Part shown: piece after piece, positions 11,610 to 23,873 of the stretch
Layout: each line of letters begins with the position of its first letter
How positions within the stretch are numbered: position 1 is the first letter of the stretch
Origin: Calonectria ilicicola
Lineage: Eukaryota; Ascomycota; Sordariomycetes; Hypocreales; Nectriaceae
Assembly: GCA_020809705.1 (NCBI GenBank)
Contig: CP085825.1
Location: forward strand, 8,184,001 to 8,248,000
Reading direction: 5' to 3'
DNA: 64,000 bases
The notes under the pieces: model-generated
What the model saw: the letters and a program-made list of their open reading frames with translations, nothing else
Database searches by the model: none
What the model was told of the DNA's origin: nothing
Position numbers and translations under genes: made by a program

Positions 11610-12402
11610 AGTGTCAAGGACGAGTGTTGGAGATTGACTTGAGTGTTGGAACGGAAACTGTGACTTTCTAGGGAGAAGACTGGGGAATTTATGATTGAAA
11701 TGCGAGCCATGATAACAGTAATGGCGCGCGTCGTTACTAATGATAAAGTTGATGATATCGATGTCTGATTGCATGTTGACTACTTCAACCACCTAAACTG
11801 CCTTCGAGCTCGGCAAACGGAGTGTGATGATTCGTCCAATCGGCAAATAGTGGCGTCAAGTCATTGGTCTCTCGCTCAACTAGCCTCATCAAAAGTCTTC
11901 CGATTGGCCATATCGGAAATTAGCTCTTCAGCAACACTCCCGTATCTCGCTCCCGTATCTTGCGGGGTAGAGTGGCGACGAAGGAAGGATTGGTGTCAAA
12001 GTGGGGGATTTCTTATCCGCTAGGTAGAAGACGGAATTTGCACCATTTCAAATTCACCTCGGAGACAATAGAGCCCAGTTGGTTAACAGGATTCGAGTCG
12101 GCATTTGCCCTCCAGTCCATCATAGCACTGAAACGGTCTTTAGACGTGCCGCGGGAATCGACAATTAAAGTGGATTATTTTGTATCAGGATTTTATTTCA
12201 ATAGATAATCGAAGTGACCTTCACTCCTGCAAAGCACAAATCTTTTCGGGAATTGTCTAGCCAGAACAATAGGCTTTAACACAATTTATCCTCTGAGTAT
12301 GATAATGGCAATTTAGATCAACGGTAGAAAAATATAGATTCATAGAGATTAAAAGTTCTCAAAAGAAAGATTCGATCCGCAGAAATCTTGAGCCCCCGCG
12401 TG
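11610..12402. promoter_or_regulatory. Spacer with Dal5-type permease promoter and M20 gene 3' flank
   Basis: No gene is seen in these 793 bp. The half nearer the permease contains several CGG triplets, including AATCGGCAAATAG near 11837 and the inverted repeat at 11898. Confidence 0.5.
11898..11918. promoter_or_regulatory. Everted repeat TTCCGAT-N7-ATCGGAA
   Basis: Two perfect 7-nt arms are separated by 7 nt. The triplets face outward (CCG then CGG), the reverse of the other promoters in the cluster. It lies about 290 nt upstream of the permease start. Confidence 0.45.
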
Positions 12403-13779
12403 CTACAATCTACTGCTCGCTTCCCGGGCACCTTGAAATTCATCCAATGCATTTACGACCAATTCATCAACTAAAAGGAGACTGCATGCCGTTGCTGCCA
12501 ACCCTTTGCCACAATCAAGTGCTCTGTTGAGAGCTTCCTCCGTCCCCGCGGCCTCTGCAAATTTAGGAGTGTGAGGTTGAATACTGGGATCATCTGTTCC
12601 TATGGCAAACATAGGGTGAATGCCAGGAATACACCAGGTGACATTTCCTTGTAAAATATTAACTAGTGGCTCGTTCAAATCAATGTTACTCACCCATGTC
12701 CGTGGACGCTCCTATCGTTTGTCCTGGATTACAAATGTATTCTCTTCCAAATGCATGCATGTGCTTGGTGAAATTGCTGGAAATTGCCATATTAGGACGA
12801 AGCTCCTGGTAATCTTGGTCCCTAAATCGGATTAGGCAAGTCTTTGGTCATTTGAATTGCTCGCACATACCTCTCCCATTTACATTGCACTGTGCAACCA
12901 GTGCCCGCCGCTCCAGCTTCGAAACATGCTTGCACCCGATCGAATAAGTGGCGAATCCCTTCAGCGCTGCTATCTCGTAGGTAGTACTCAAGGCTCGTGG
13001 AATCTGGTATAATGTTTGGCTCTTCGCCTCCCTGTCGTATAACTCCATGGATCCGTACCGTTGGAGGTAATTGCTGTCTCAAAAGCGATATGTTGACGTA
13101 AGATGATACGACAGCATCCAATGCATTCTTACCCTGCCACGGACTCATACCTGCATGGGCATTCTGGCCTCGAAACGATACCTCTAGCTGCCTACGGGCA
13201 TTGGATGAGACAGCTGCAATTCCATCAGCTTGAGATCCGTTGGGGAGGCACCCTGTCGGATGAGCCATGAGACAAGCATCAACATCCGCATAAGCGCCGG
13301 CTTCGATCAATCGGATTTTTCCACCTCCGCCTTCTTCTGCAGGAGTACCAAGCAGTCTGACTCTTCCATCAATTTTCTTGTCGCGAATAATTTCTGCTGT
13401 GGCAAGGAAGGCACCAATGGAGCTTGTTGCAATCAAATTGTGCCCACAGGCATGCCCTAAACCAGGAAGAGCATCGTACTCGGCATTGAAAACCACCACT
13501 TTGCCCCCTTTGCCAAATTGTACTTCAAACGATGTCTCGAGCCCGTGTGCGTGCCTTTTAATATTATAACCAAGGAATTCCAGGAGATTACAAATATTGT
13601 CATGGGCTTTAAATTCCTGGTAGTTGACCTCCGGATTCTTGTGGATCTACAGCCTGTTAAGTCTTGCTTTCAGAAAGGATCTACCAGCTCACCAATTCAC
13701 AGATTTTTGCCAAGTCATGTTTATGACGATCAAAGGACTCACTAATATCGCTATATAATTGGTCAAGAGAAAAGGCCAT
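12403..13779 (-). CDS. M20-family amidohydrolase (AbgB/PM20D2-like aminoacylase)
   Basis: Metal-dependent amidohydrolase that removes acyl, aminobenzoyl, carbamoyl or amino-acid groups. Four exons (13779-13693, 13646-12871, 12821-12694, 12647-12403) give about 411 residues, typical of M20D enzymes. Metal-site motifs are AEYDALPGLGHACGHN, GTPAEEGGGGK and CLMAHPT. The dimerisation (lid) domain is marked by FRGQNAHAGMSPWQGKNALDA, and the late GASTDMGNVTWCIPGIHP is diagnostic of the AbgB branch. No signal peptide is seen. It is divergent from the second regulator gene and could perform the last nitrogen-releasing step of the cluster pathway (inference). Confidence 0.9.
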
Positions 13780-14216
13780 TGTGACGTGTGATTAGGGATG
13801 TTGAATTTCGAATGGGCAACATTGGGCAATAAGAACAATGTCAATTTATGTCTCCCCATCTGGCTTTACGTAATTATCATGATGATCTCGGAACAAGAAG
13901 AAGCCTAATTAATAACGCCCCTATCAACAAGTCCGAAGTCGCCGATAGTCAATTGCGAACGAGGCAGCACTCACTGTCGGCTATGCGAACCAATGAATCG
14001 CACGAATTCTTATCGGCAAATTGCCGAGATGGCTAACCATGATGAGTTGCTAAAAGATAGTGGCGCTTGGCGTCCGACTTTTCCCAATCGAGATGGCCAT
14101 TTGGTCTTGCCGCCTTTCTCCGCACCTGTACAAATTTGCCGAGTGAGCCAGTCAGGTCTATCTCCTACATTCATCTTGAATATTTAGATCGTTTGGACAC
14201 CTCCTTTACGTACGTC
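13780..14216. promoter_or_regulatory. Divergent promoter between M20 gene and second regulator
   Basis: A 437-bp spacer without a gene. It has GATA cores and several CGG/CCG triplets between 13930 and 14030, including the inverted repeat at 14014. Confidence 0.55.
14014..14026. promoter_or_regulatory. CGG-N7-CCG inverted repeat with extended arms
   Basis: CGGCAAATTGCCG has perfect 6-nt arms around a single central base and the N7 triplet spacing seen at 1231 and 7568. Confidence 0.5.
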
Positions 14217-15950
14217 ATGTCCAACGCGACTCAACCATCAGGCCGTAATCGGCCGCGTTCTAAAAACGGTAAGTTGAGTCAAGAAAGGTCAATGACACGT
14301 TAAACTAAACTGGGTAGGATGCTTAACCTGTCGCATTCGCAAAGTGAAATGTGATGAACAGAGGCCCATCTGCAAAAGGTGCACACACCTCCCAGTGAAA
14401 TGCGAATGGTTGGAGCGTGGCCGATCCCTTGGCGTGAGGAGAGTGCAGAAGGGTGGCCACGTCGCTGTCTCAGCTGCTTCTTTGAGACTCCTAGCTCCAT
14501 CAATTTCGACACCAGAAGCAGCTGAATTTCACGAGGAAAATTGCCAAGCCAATCATATTAGCCAAGAAACACCGAAGCCATCACTATCAACGAGCCACAT
14601 CCCTCTCTCTAATTCCCTGAAACTAAGCGCCGATGACCGGGAAGCCTTTCTCTATGTTCCGGAATCGATTTTTGTTCTCTACTATGGAAAACCTTGGAAA
14701 TGGAGTTGTTTTTCGTACATCTACACAAACCTTGCGTGTCGATACCCTGGAGTCATGAGAAGCTTTATTGCTGTTGCGGCTATGGAACTTCGATCGCGAG
14801 AATTAGTTGCCGCACAAGGTAATGAGCTTAATCGACACACTAATAGGGCACGATGCTTTGGAGATGGAGCCGCTGTACACTATAGTATGGCTTTGAAAGA
14901 CTTATCATGTCTGCTCGACTGTATCTGCCGTTCAGACAAGCGGAGCGAAGATGTCGATGCTCTTTTTTCGATGTGGTTTCTCATTTTGAGGTTTGAGGCA
15001 AGCGACTTCCAGAGCGCGGGTTCTTCATTGGTTCACCTCAAAGGAATTCGGTCGTTTTTAGTGCCATACCTCAACACAGAAGGTTCCGTCACTCATAAAC
15101 TACCATATATTTCTCAATTAATGCTATTATATACACTGCAAGTATTGTCTCCGAATTATAAGGATATAATTAATTTAAATTAGATACCTTGATGCAGATT
15201 CTGCTCATGGCGACGCCAATAGCGGACGGCTATGCGAAGACTTACTCTCCCGAGATGCAAGCGATTCCATGTCCCACGAAAGCCTATTTTGCAATGCACG
15301 ATCTGCGCTTCCAAAAATATGGGGTCAAGATTATCCTGTAGCCGAGTTACTCGATGATATGGAAAATTACCGGCCGTTGAGGCTTTTTCATTTATGCCAA
15401 AGGGCGAAGCTGGAGCTGCTTCGACTCGTACGAGCTGCTAAACAGCATGACGCAACTAATCTAAAAACATTATGGCAGCATGTTCAGAGACTCGGTGATG
15501 TATGGTTGATTTCCTGGTTTTGACAATTACTGACAATGTTAGGAATTTGCTGACATTGTGCTCCTGGCCAAGATGGCACCTGATTCTGGTGGTAAACGGT
15601 TGATGTGGACAGTCTATTCGGCAGTTTTGGACTTTCATGCTTTGGAACTTTTACTCTCACATATATATCCGACGGGTGAAATTCCCAATAGACCAGAAAC
15701 AGCATTGTCAAATATCTTGGCAATTGCGAGCAAGGCTCTCCGAGAAGACCATCGTCAGATATACCGGTTGATGTGGGCGCTTTCGGTAGCTCTTAACAAG
15801 ACTCGAGAGCACAATGATTACCACTGGCTAGCTGCACAGCTTGACAGAGCACACATTCTCTTACCAAAGCTAGGTGCACCTGACGTAATATTGTTGAACA
15901 ATCATATCCTGTCCGAATCTCGTCTTAAAGTAGCCCAAGTATCTTGTTGA
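14217..15950 (+). CDS. Zn2Cys6 transcription factor (second cluster regulator)
   Basis: Fungal regulator of about 531 residues. Exons are 14217-14268, 14318-15137, 15184-15499 and 15543-15950. The zinc cluster starts across intron 1 as G/CLTCRIRKVKCD and continues EQRPICKRCTHLPVKCEW, the C-x2-C-x6-C-x5-C-x2-C-x6-C form. The remainder resembles the Fungal_trans_2 class, with a conserved run near SCFSYIYTNLACRYPGVMRSFIAVAAMEL. Intron 2 has a GC donor (15138, GCAAGT); the plain GT four bases downstream would not keep the frame. It closes the cluster on the right and shares a promoter with the M20 gene. Confidence 0.82.
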
Positions 15951-17077
15951 TCAACAGTTTTGTTTCTTATTTCTATGTACATGAAACTAATTTCCCACGT
16001 ATTTGTGGTGGATGGCGTTGAGGGAGTGGCTAAAAAGCGATGTTGAGATTGCGAGTGAATCATTTAAGGGTTTCTGTGGACAACCAAAATGTTTTATTTA
16101 TGCAGTCAAAAAAAAAAAGAACAAAGAAAAGTAATACATGGAAGTTGACTGTTTTTAGCCAGGCAAATCATAGTCCCACTAAAGTGTTTCCGTCACCGTT
16201 GCGGCTTTAGAGCTCCCTCTGGGTTGAGTCTGGGATTTGTTTTTTTCTACCTAAACCAAAATTCATGCCGCAGCTCGGAGCATCAATCGCCGTACCAAAT
16301 TTAGTGGTTATAAGCAGTATACTAAACTGAATACAGGTCAATATTACAGGACGCATCAGCAAGGTGCTTACTTCACTTTCCGCCATCCTTCAATGTTACC
16401 TCAGGTCTAGAATGTGACATTGTTTTGACTAGGTAGTGCCTCGAACGGTTGATCAAATAATTTTAACGAGTGTGCCACTTTAGTCTAAGGTCGGACAAAG
16501 ATCGGCCGAGATAGCCGGGTTAGTTGTTACGAAATAGCATGCGAACGAATATCAAAGGGTTTGTCGTATTTTAGAAGTTGGGGTCCAGGCCCTGGCATTC
16601 TGAGTTATTTTTCGGCCACTAGAGCTAAGGATTCTGATCGACGTCATACAAACATGCTCCGTCAATCTCACTGGTGGCCTTTTTGCACACTACAACCTCA
16701 AGCCTTCCCCCGCACCGTATTTGCCCATCGGGCGCTCGTAAAATTAAATGCACGCCATTCCAATAGAAGATGAGATGACCCTAGGCTAAATTAGAGAACA
16801 GTTAGATAACCATAATTCGTGGACATTTCTGTGTGACCAAGAAGAAATAAAATTAATTTATTGAAAAAATGCACCCCCGGAGGACTTTTCGGTTGAGTTG
16901 GCCAGCCTAAGATCAACATATTCGGGCCTTCGGGAAAGGTCAATACCGAGCCAGGCACACGCAACCTATTTTTATTGAAGCATAAATGAATTCTTATTTA
17001 CCCAGGCAATCCCATGGATGTTCCAGTCTCGCAACAAATTACCTCTCATATTATGGTTCGAGATACATGACCGAAAC
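15951..17077. other. Intergenic spacer, no gene supported
   Basis: The spacer holds short unsupported open frames, an A-run near 16110 and CGG-rich sequence near 16500. It marks the end of the cluster and the promoter side of the GH115 gene. Confidence 0.5.
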
Positions 17078-20000
17078 ATGCATAAATTATATTTCTTGCT
17101 CTTTGTTTTCTTGGGTTGTGCTTTGTCATTATTAGAGGATCTATTCATCACCTTTAACCCAACACCCGGCTCAATTGAGATTCAAGATTCTTTAGTCGTT
17201 TATGATGGATCAGATCCTGTTGGTGTGAGCATCGCGGCAAAAAGTCTGGCCACAGACTTTCAGCACATTTCCGGATCACTCCCGCCGGTCGTGAGGTGGG
17301 ACGGGAGCAATACAAACAACGTCGCAGTTCAGCACAACAACACTGTGAAATCGGCCATCATAATTGCGACTGTAGATTCCGCATTGATCAAGATGTTGCA
17401 AAAATCCAAGAATATGACGGTGGCAGATATCCAAGGTAAATGGGAGACCTTCAAGACTGTTTTAATTGATAACCCACTGCCCGGAATTCAAAGGAGCCTC
17501 ATTATCGTAGGAAGTGATAAACGGGGTGCCATTTTTGGAGCTTACACTTTGTCTGAACAGAGCGGACAATCACCGTACGTTCAGTATCATTTATTTGAGC
17601 TTCACTATCCTGAACCTTTCTGTTAAAATCTCAGTTTACATTGGTGGGCGGATGTCCCCGCAACAAAGCATGATAAAATATACGCCCTTCCGATATCCAC
17701 AGTCCACGGAGAGCCATCTATTAAATATAGAGGATTATTTATAAACGACGAGGCGCCAGCACTGGTGGGATGGTGGGCTCGTAAAAGTAACACGAGCGAC
17801 TACACTTTAAACTCGGAGTTTTATGAGTATGTGTTTGACCTTTTGTTGCGATTGAAAGCTAACTTCTTGTGGCCTGCCATGTGGGGATCATATGTGCCAA
17901 AGCCTGGAAGAATATTTTTCACAGATGACCCGCGAAACCAGCAATTAGCGGATGATTATGGCATTGTCGTCTCCACAAGTCATCATGAGCCGATGCAAAG
18001 AGCCACCAATGAATGGAAACACGACCCGAAGGGTCCATGGGACTGGGTCAAAAACAAAATTAATGTGACACAGTACATGAGAGACGGAGTTCAGCGTGCT
18101 AATCGAAATGAAACCTATTTTACACTCGGCATGCGGGGTGTTGATGATGGACCTATCCAAGCAGATGACCCACTCGCAGTCATCAAGGATGTGTTCATTA
18201 CTGAGAGGGATATTTTGGCGCAGTATTATGGCAATGAAACTTCTGCGAACCGTGGGTACATTCTATATGCTTGTAGAATGCCAGCTTTTTTAACTGTTTC
18301 CAGAGGTGTGGACCATTTATAAAGAAGTCGCCACGTACTACGCAGGTGGCGTGGCCCCTCCGGATGATGTCACATTGATGTTCACTGATGATAACTGGGG
18401 CAACGTCCAGAGACTTCCTAATATGATGGAGAGGGAGAGATCCGGAAGCATTGGAGTAAGAACCATGATCTTGGAAAATTGAGAGTTTGGCTGATCAAAT
18501 ACAGCTGTACTATCATTTTGAGTACGTGGGTCGTCCCAAGAGTTGGAAATGGCACAACACGAATAATCTGGTGAGTCTACTATTGTTGCTTCAAATGAAT
18601 CCATCAATTCTCATATTAGGTTCCACGCAGCCGAAAGTATATAAAGAATTATACCAAGCCCATCAACGCGGTGCTACGCAAATATGGGTTTTCAATGTTG
18701 GGGACATCAAGCCAATGGAGCTTCCCTTCAGCTTCGCAATGGACATGGCTTGGAATATATCAAATTTTGACTTTGACAAGATTCCATCGTATTTGGTTGC
18801 ATTCTCTGCGAGAGAATTTGGAACCGCATTCGCAGATGAAATAGCATCAGCATTGTTTGATTACAGCCATTTGGTCGGAATGCGCAAATTCGAAACAACG
18901 GAGCCAACGACTTATTCCGTGTTAAACTTTCATGAAGCTGAAAGAGTTCTTGCTGCATGGCAGGATCTAGCCAACAGAGCACGTCTCATAGCTGACAAAC
19001 TACCTGTAGAACGCCGGGATGCCCTTTATCACTTGTTGTCCTATCCAGCGGACGCTGGATACAATTATCATGCTATTGTAATAGGCCAGGGCAGAAATCG
19101 ACAATTCAGTTTTGAACGTCGCAATTCAGCCAACACCATCGCGCAGCAGGTTTTAGAAGCTTTCGAAAACGACTTTGATTTAATTCTTGATTACGACAAG
19201 ATTGCCAACGGTAAATGGAAGGGCATCATGGATACCCCGAAATTCGACATGGGTCTTGACGATTGGCGCTCGCCTTCTAGCGATGTACTTGCTAATTTGT
19301 CATTTGTTCAACTGAGGCAAAATTTTGACTACACTTTTGGAAACCTTGGAATAGAACCCGAAAATTCTCTTTCCGCCTTCCGCCAGGGTAGGATTTGTGC
19401 TTCCATCAATCCGTCACTTCCGACGGATGGGTATTTATCTCCTACCTTACCATCCATTGATCCTTATGGTCCAGTCTTTCGCACCATGGACCTCTTTCAC
19501 CGTGGTGATTATCGTGAACCCTTGAGTTGGACGGTAACAACACCATATCCCTGGCTTCATATCTCATCAAAATCAGGAACGTTATCCAAAGATGAACCTG
19601 AGCAGAGACTTAAAGTTTCTGTTGATTGGTCACAGGTCCCGAAAGATTTTAATGAGTCTGTTGACATTAGAGTTGAATGGGAGCCTTCCCCATACTTTGA
19701 TCTTGTTGACATTCTCGTTCAAAATAGAAAAGTACCGGACGATTTCACCGGCTTCCCGGAGACTAATCGCATGCTCTCCATCGAAGGGCCTCATTTTCAA
19801 CGAGCTTCTGAGGGTAGCACCGTATTCCAGCATATCAAGTACTTAGGAAGTCGATCCAACTCCGGATCTATTGGCCTGCGGCCGTATTCCACAGCCTATC
19901 TCTCCGAGCAGACAGCCAAATTAGCTTGGGTAGAGTACGATATTTATATTTTCAGCACTGGACCTGTCAACCTTGATGCGATGATTTACATCAACGGTGC

Positions 20001-20310
20001 CCTTGACACTGACCCCGACCGGCCTATGGAGTACTCTCTTACTCTAGCATCGGGTTCAAATTCCACCAGTTTTATGAGGGTACTTGGCACGCCTGAAACG
20101 GCCGGTGATACTCCTCCAGATTGGTCCGCATCCGTGGCTGATCACGTTTGGAAAAGGCAGGTATATCTTGGACAGGTGACAGCTGGAAAGCATGTCTTGA
20201 GATGGCAGGTTAATTCGCCAGAGGTTTACCTAGAGAAGATTGTCCTAGGAGTAGGAAAGAGCGTCGACACAAGTTATCTCGGTCCTTTAGAGACGAAACT
20301 AGTTATTTGA
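17078..20310 (+). CDS. Secreted GH115 xylan alpha-1,2-glucuronidase
   Basis: Releases (4-O-methyl)glucuronic acid from xylan or related hemicellulose outside the cell. Five exons (17078-17574, 17635-18251, 18304-18455, 18505-18570, 18631-20310) give about 1003 residues, normal for GH115. A hydrophobic signal peptide starts at MHKLYFLLFVFLGCALS; an upstream in-frame ATG at 17018 would bury it. Family motifs include LIIVGSDKRGAIFGAY, LHWWADVP, KYRGLFINDEAP, KANFLWPAMWGSY, LGMRGVDDGP, MFTDDNWGN, LYYHFEYVG and VFNVGDIKPMELPFSF. A beta-rich C-terminal GH115_C domain follows. The last intron uses the acceptor at 18630, because the earlier AG breaks the frame. The gene appears intact. Its nearest neighbours are accessory genes, not other xylanases. 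Confidence 0.92.
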
Positions 20311-22288
20311 TACAACAATGTGTTTGACTTCTTACATCAAGGGTATGGGCTAAACTTGATGGCAACTTCATAGAGGGTTAATCTTTGGGGACTTCCTGAT
20401 TACTAAATAAAGCTTTAATCTCAGTATCTTAGATGCAGCATTAGGTTTTAGATAGCTACGAAAAACTTCACCCATGTCTACTTGAAATAACTTATTTTGT
20501 TACAAGGTACACAGTTATGTGTGTATCACACATATGCAGGGTGTCATTAGCCAAACGGGGCCCTCTTGTGCCGATCCCTGATACCGTCTCGTGGCCCTTG
20601 TCCAATACCAATGCATTAAAACGCTAATATATACCATAGATAAATTGCAGATCAGAGAACAGATACAAGATACTACGGACGCTCACACTGCTTCTCTTGC
20701 GAGCACAAAGCTGCGACCCCAACTGTGGCGGCCACGTCCAGCCACACTTCGAGTGGGTCCTCCTTCGGACTTTTATTCTCCCACCCGAGAGCGGCTCAGG
20801 CCAATTGAATTGCCTCTGAAAACCTTCAGATTTCGCTTAATACTTGCACATGCCTCACACAAGAATCAAAGCTAGAAGATGTTATCATGGCGTGTTCTTA
20901 TCTTTTAACAATTTTTCTTAATTAAGTGATGAACAGATAATGAAACAGCAGGTACCATCATCTTGGAGCGTGTATGTAGTGGATGATTGATGTTGGTTAA
21001 GCTATCTAACTAACAGCGTAAAAGATAAACCACCAGGTAGATCAGATTGGTCCTAAAAAATAAAGCTTATTTTCCGAATCAAAGATTTTTGCAATTATAT
21101 TCACATGTGTAGTACTTGAACTATTTAAAGAAAAGAAAAAAAAAGGAAACGGATTTGCTAAGTCTAGGGTAACAATGCATTATTCACACACATCCGTGTT
21201 GAAAGCCTAATATAACGTGACCAAGCTATAATGGCATTGCTTCGAGTGAAACAGGGCTACTGGATACCACAGATGATTCAAATGGGCGGCCGACTAAACA
21301 AAGCGTAAGCCATCTTCGATCTTACTCTAGCCTATATGCATGCGACGCCATGCCAGCGGCTTTTGGTCAGAAGCAACGAACCGGATAAATTATGGAGATA
21401 ACAAGTGGCCTGGGTTTATTAGCCGATTTGGATGTGGGCAGGTAAGTTAGTCTTGGTTACACACTCTCGCAATTCATTTGATCCAGTTGGGCTGTGGTAA
21501 CCAATCAAAGAGTGCCAGTACCACATTAAAATGGGTTCTTACTAGTGGATGTGTTTTCCTATTGCCTTTAGTACCCTGCATCGTAAAAACCAACCAAAGG
21601 GATCCCGTTCCGGTCCTTGGAGCTGCCGGTTATTCCACCAGTGCGCTTTGACGCTAAACGGAGATCATCCAGACGCCGTCATTTTCGCATCCCTGTCCCG
21701 TGCCGCGATTGCCTTGAAACACACTACGACTTCTCGATTCAATTTTTTTTTGGCTTCTATCTTCTCCCGTATTTGTGTCTTTCGTCCTGCATCAATCCTT
21801 GTTAGTGTGTAGGCTTTTGGGGTTGACGCATGATGGGTATCTCTCCAAACCGGGATTGTGAGCAAAACTCTTTCCAGCACAGGCTTGTTCCTTCGTGCGA
21901 CAACATTCCACTCGGGCCGTTTTCGAGGTGGAGTCTGGCTAGAAGCTAGAGGCCCGGGCCCGTTTTGCCAAGGCACGTAGATCCCAACGGTGCGGCCACC
22001 AACGTCCCAATGCCCTTTCGAAGCTGCCGGTGTCCTCAAGCCTCCATCACCAAGCCAAGCTAGCCCTATTAGCTGAGAACCACTGATCCTGGAGTAATAT
22101 GCTTCAGCTTTGATCACCCTGCAACGCGGATGGCCGCCCTCATCTTAGCGCCGTGCTTGGGACGAGAAACAGCCACTAGCCACTATGTCCGATCGATATT
22201 CCCCTTCTCTCTCATCTAGAAATGCGCCAGCATCCCACTTCCATCGTCATCAGACAGCAGCGTGCTATGGCTCATCCGCATTCTCGCC
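20311..22288. other. Long spacer, no recognised gene
   Basis: AT-moderate sequence up to about 21,540, then a more GC-rich stretch to 22,180. In the latter a 150-residue open frame on the minus strand (21665-22117) shows no recognisable family or membrane pattern. I do not support a gene here. Confidence 0.45.
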
Positions 22289-23873
22289 ATGCGTACTCGA
22301 TGGAAGCTCATGTTGGTGCTGTGTCTGGCAGTCGCCCCAGGAATCAAAGGAGAGCTTTCACAGCAGGAGCTGGTCTCCAAAATGCCTAATTGCGCGGTAA
22401 GTGACAGATTCAGTGTCTCGCCTTTTTCACTGCACATCCAATACTAAGAATGTACATAGGTGACATGCGTGTTGAGTCTTGCCACAAAATCTCCATGTCT
22501 GCCTACGAACAAAACCTGCACATGCACCAATCAAGAATTACAAAATGAACTCGGCAAATGCGTTACCAAAACTTGCACCGTCAAAGAACTACTTAGTGGG
22601 TAGCTATAAGAGGTTATCAAATATATTGCTGACCACTTTTCAGCAACAAAAAACCTAACAGATACATACTGCGATGTTCCCGTTCAAAACCTTGCTGCCG
22701 GGCACGTCCTCCTCTCGAATACTCTCGGCATAGTAGGCGGTCTATTCATCCTACAGCGCCTCATCTTTAAAGCATATTGGAAGCTTCGGTTCGGTCTCGA
22801 TGACTGGTCTTTAGTCGCCGTCGGAATTTTGGGCATCCCTAGTCTTGTTTTGAACCAGTATGGTGCTGTGGAGAACGGCCTCGGTCGCGATGTTTGGACC
22901 CTCCCGTTCGACAAGATTACAAAGTTCGGCATATAATTTTATGCCCTAGTAATAATCTATTTCGCCCAGGTCATGTTCTTGAAGTTGACGGTGCTGCTCT
23001 TCTATTGGCGTATATTCATGACCCGCGGTATCCGCAGGGTGATAATGGGAACAATGGTGGTGACTTGCATTTGGGGACTCTTTTTTATGTTTCTATGTGC
23101 ATTTCAATGCTCACCTATCTGGCTCTTTTGGACCTGGTGGGATGGTGAACATCACGGGACCTGCACAAACATTACCGCCATTGTCTGGTCAAACGCTATT
23201 ATTAGTATTGCCCTTGATATTTGGATGCTATTTTTGCCGTTATGGCAATTGAGAGGACTTAATATTCCTTGGAAAAAGAAACTTGGTATAGGGCTGATGT
23301 TTTCAGTTGGCGCATTGTAAGCGATCCTTCACAATATTCTCCGAGATAAGACACATTTCTGACATGAATCGCAGGGTAACCATTGTCAGCATCTGTCGTC
23401 TTGTGGTCCTTGTGCAAACCGGACGCACTCAGAATTATAGTCGGGCCACCCTCATGGTCGTTCGGTGGTCTATGATAGAAATTTATGTTGGTGAGATTTG
23501 CGCATGCATGCCCTCGATCCGGGTAGCCATTTTGCGCATGTTCCCCAGCTTTCGGGACGCGCCTCCAAATCAGCCGCAAAATGGAAAGACAACTGCCAAC
23601 ATGTTCCACTTTGGATACTTTGGGCAAGGTCCCCCCGAGGCACAGTTTTCGCAGATACAAACTATGACGGGGGGGTTTCGTCGCGATAGTGCCTTTGGAA
23701 TCTTGTGCGAGAAGTCATTTACTCTTGCAATTAATGAGGCTGGTGAAACAATACTGGCGGATATCATTGAACTAGACCGTAAAAGCGACAAATCAGGAAC
23801 GACTCTGACAGAGGATGGGCGAGGGTCTGAACGAGGGTTATGGGTGTCTCAAACACACGATACTGGGCACTGA
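22289..23873 (+). pseudogene. CFEM-domain PTH11-type seven-helix receptor with an in-frame stop
   Basis: Homologues are plasma-membrane receptors that sense host or surface cues. Exons are 22289-22396, 22460-22595, 22644-23316 and 23375-23873, about 471 codons. After a signal peptide comes an eight-cysteine CFEM domain (MPNCA joined to VTCVLSL, then CLPTNKTCTCTNQELQ, GKCVTKTC and TDTYCDVPV). The rhodopsin-like membrane domain has WKLRFGLDDW, GLGRDVWTLPFDKITK, LTVLLFYWRIF and the tryptophan-rich CSPIWLFWTWWDGEHHGTC. Codon 179 (22934-22936) is TAA in the middle of this domain, and coding resumes in the same frame. No GT-AG intron can skip it. It is either a recent pseudogene or a sequencing error. 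Confidence 0.8.

Noticed and set aside
16561..16773. 70-codon frame upstream of the GH115 gene
   Set aside because: Rich in His, Arg, Ser and Cys without pattern; probably a chance frame.
21665..22117. 150-codon minus-strand open frame in a GC-richer stretch
   Set aside because: No family, signal or splice context is seen, and codon use looks random. It is kept only as a note in the spacer.
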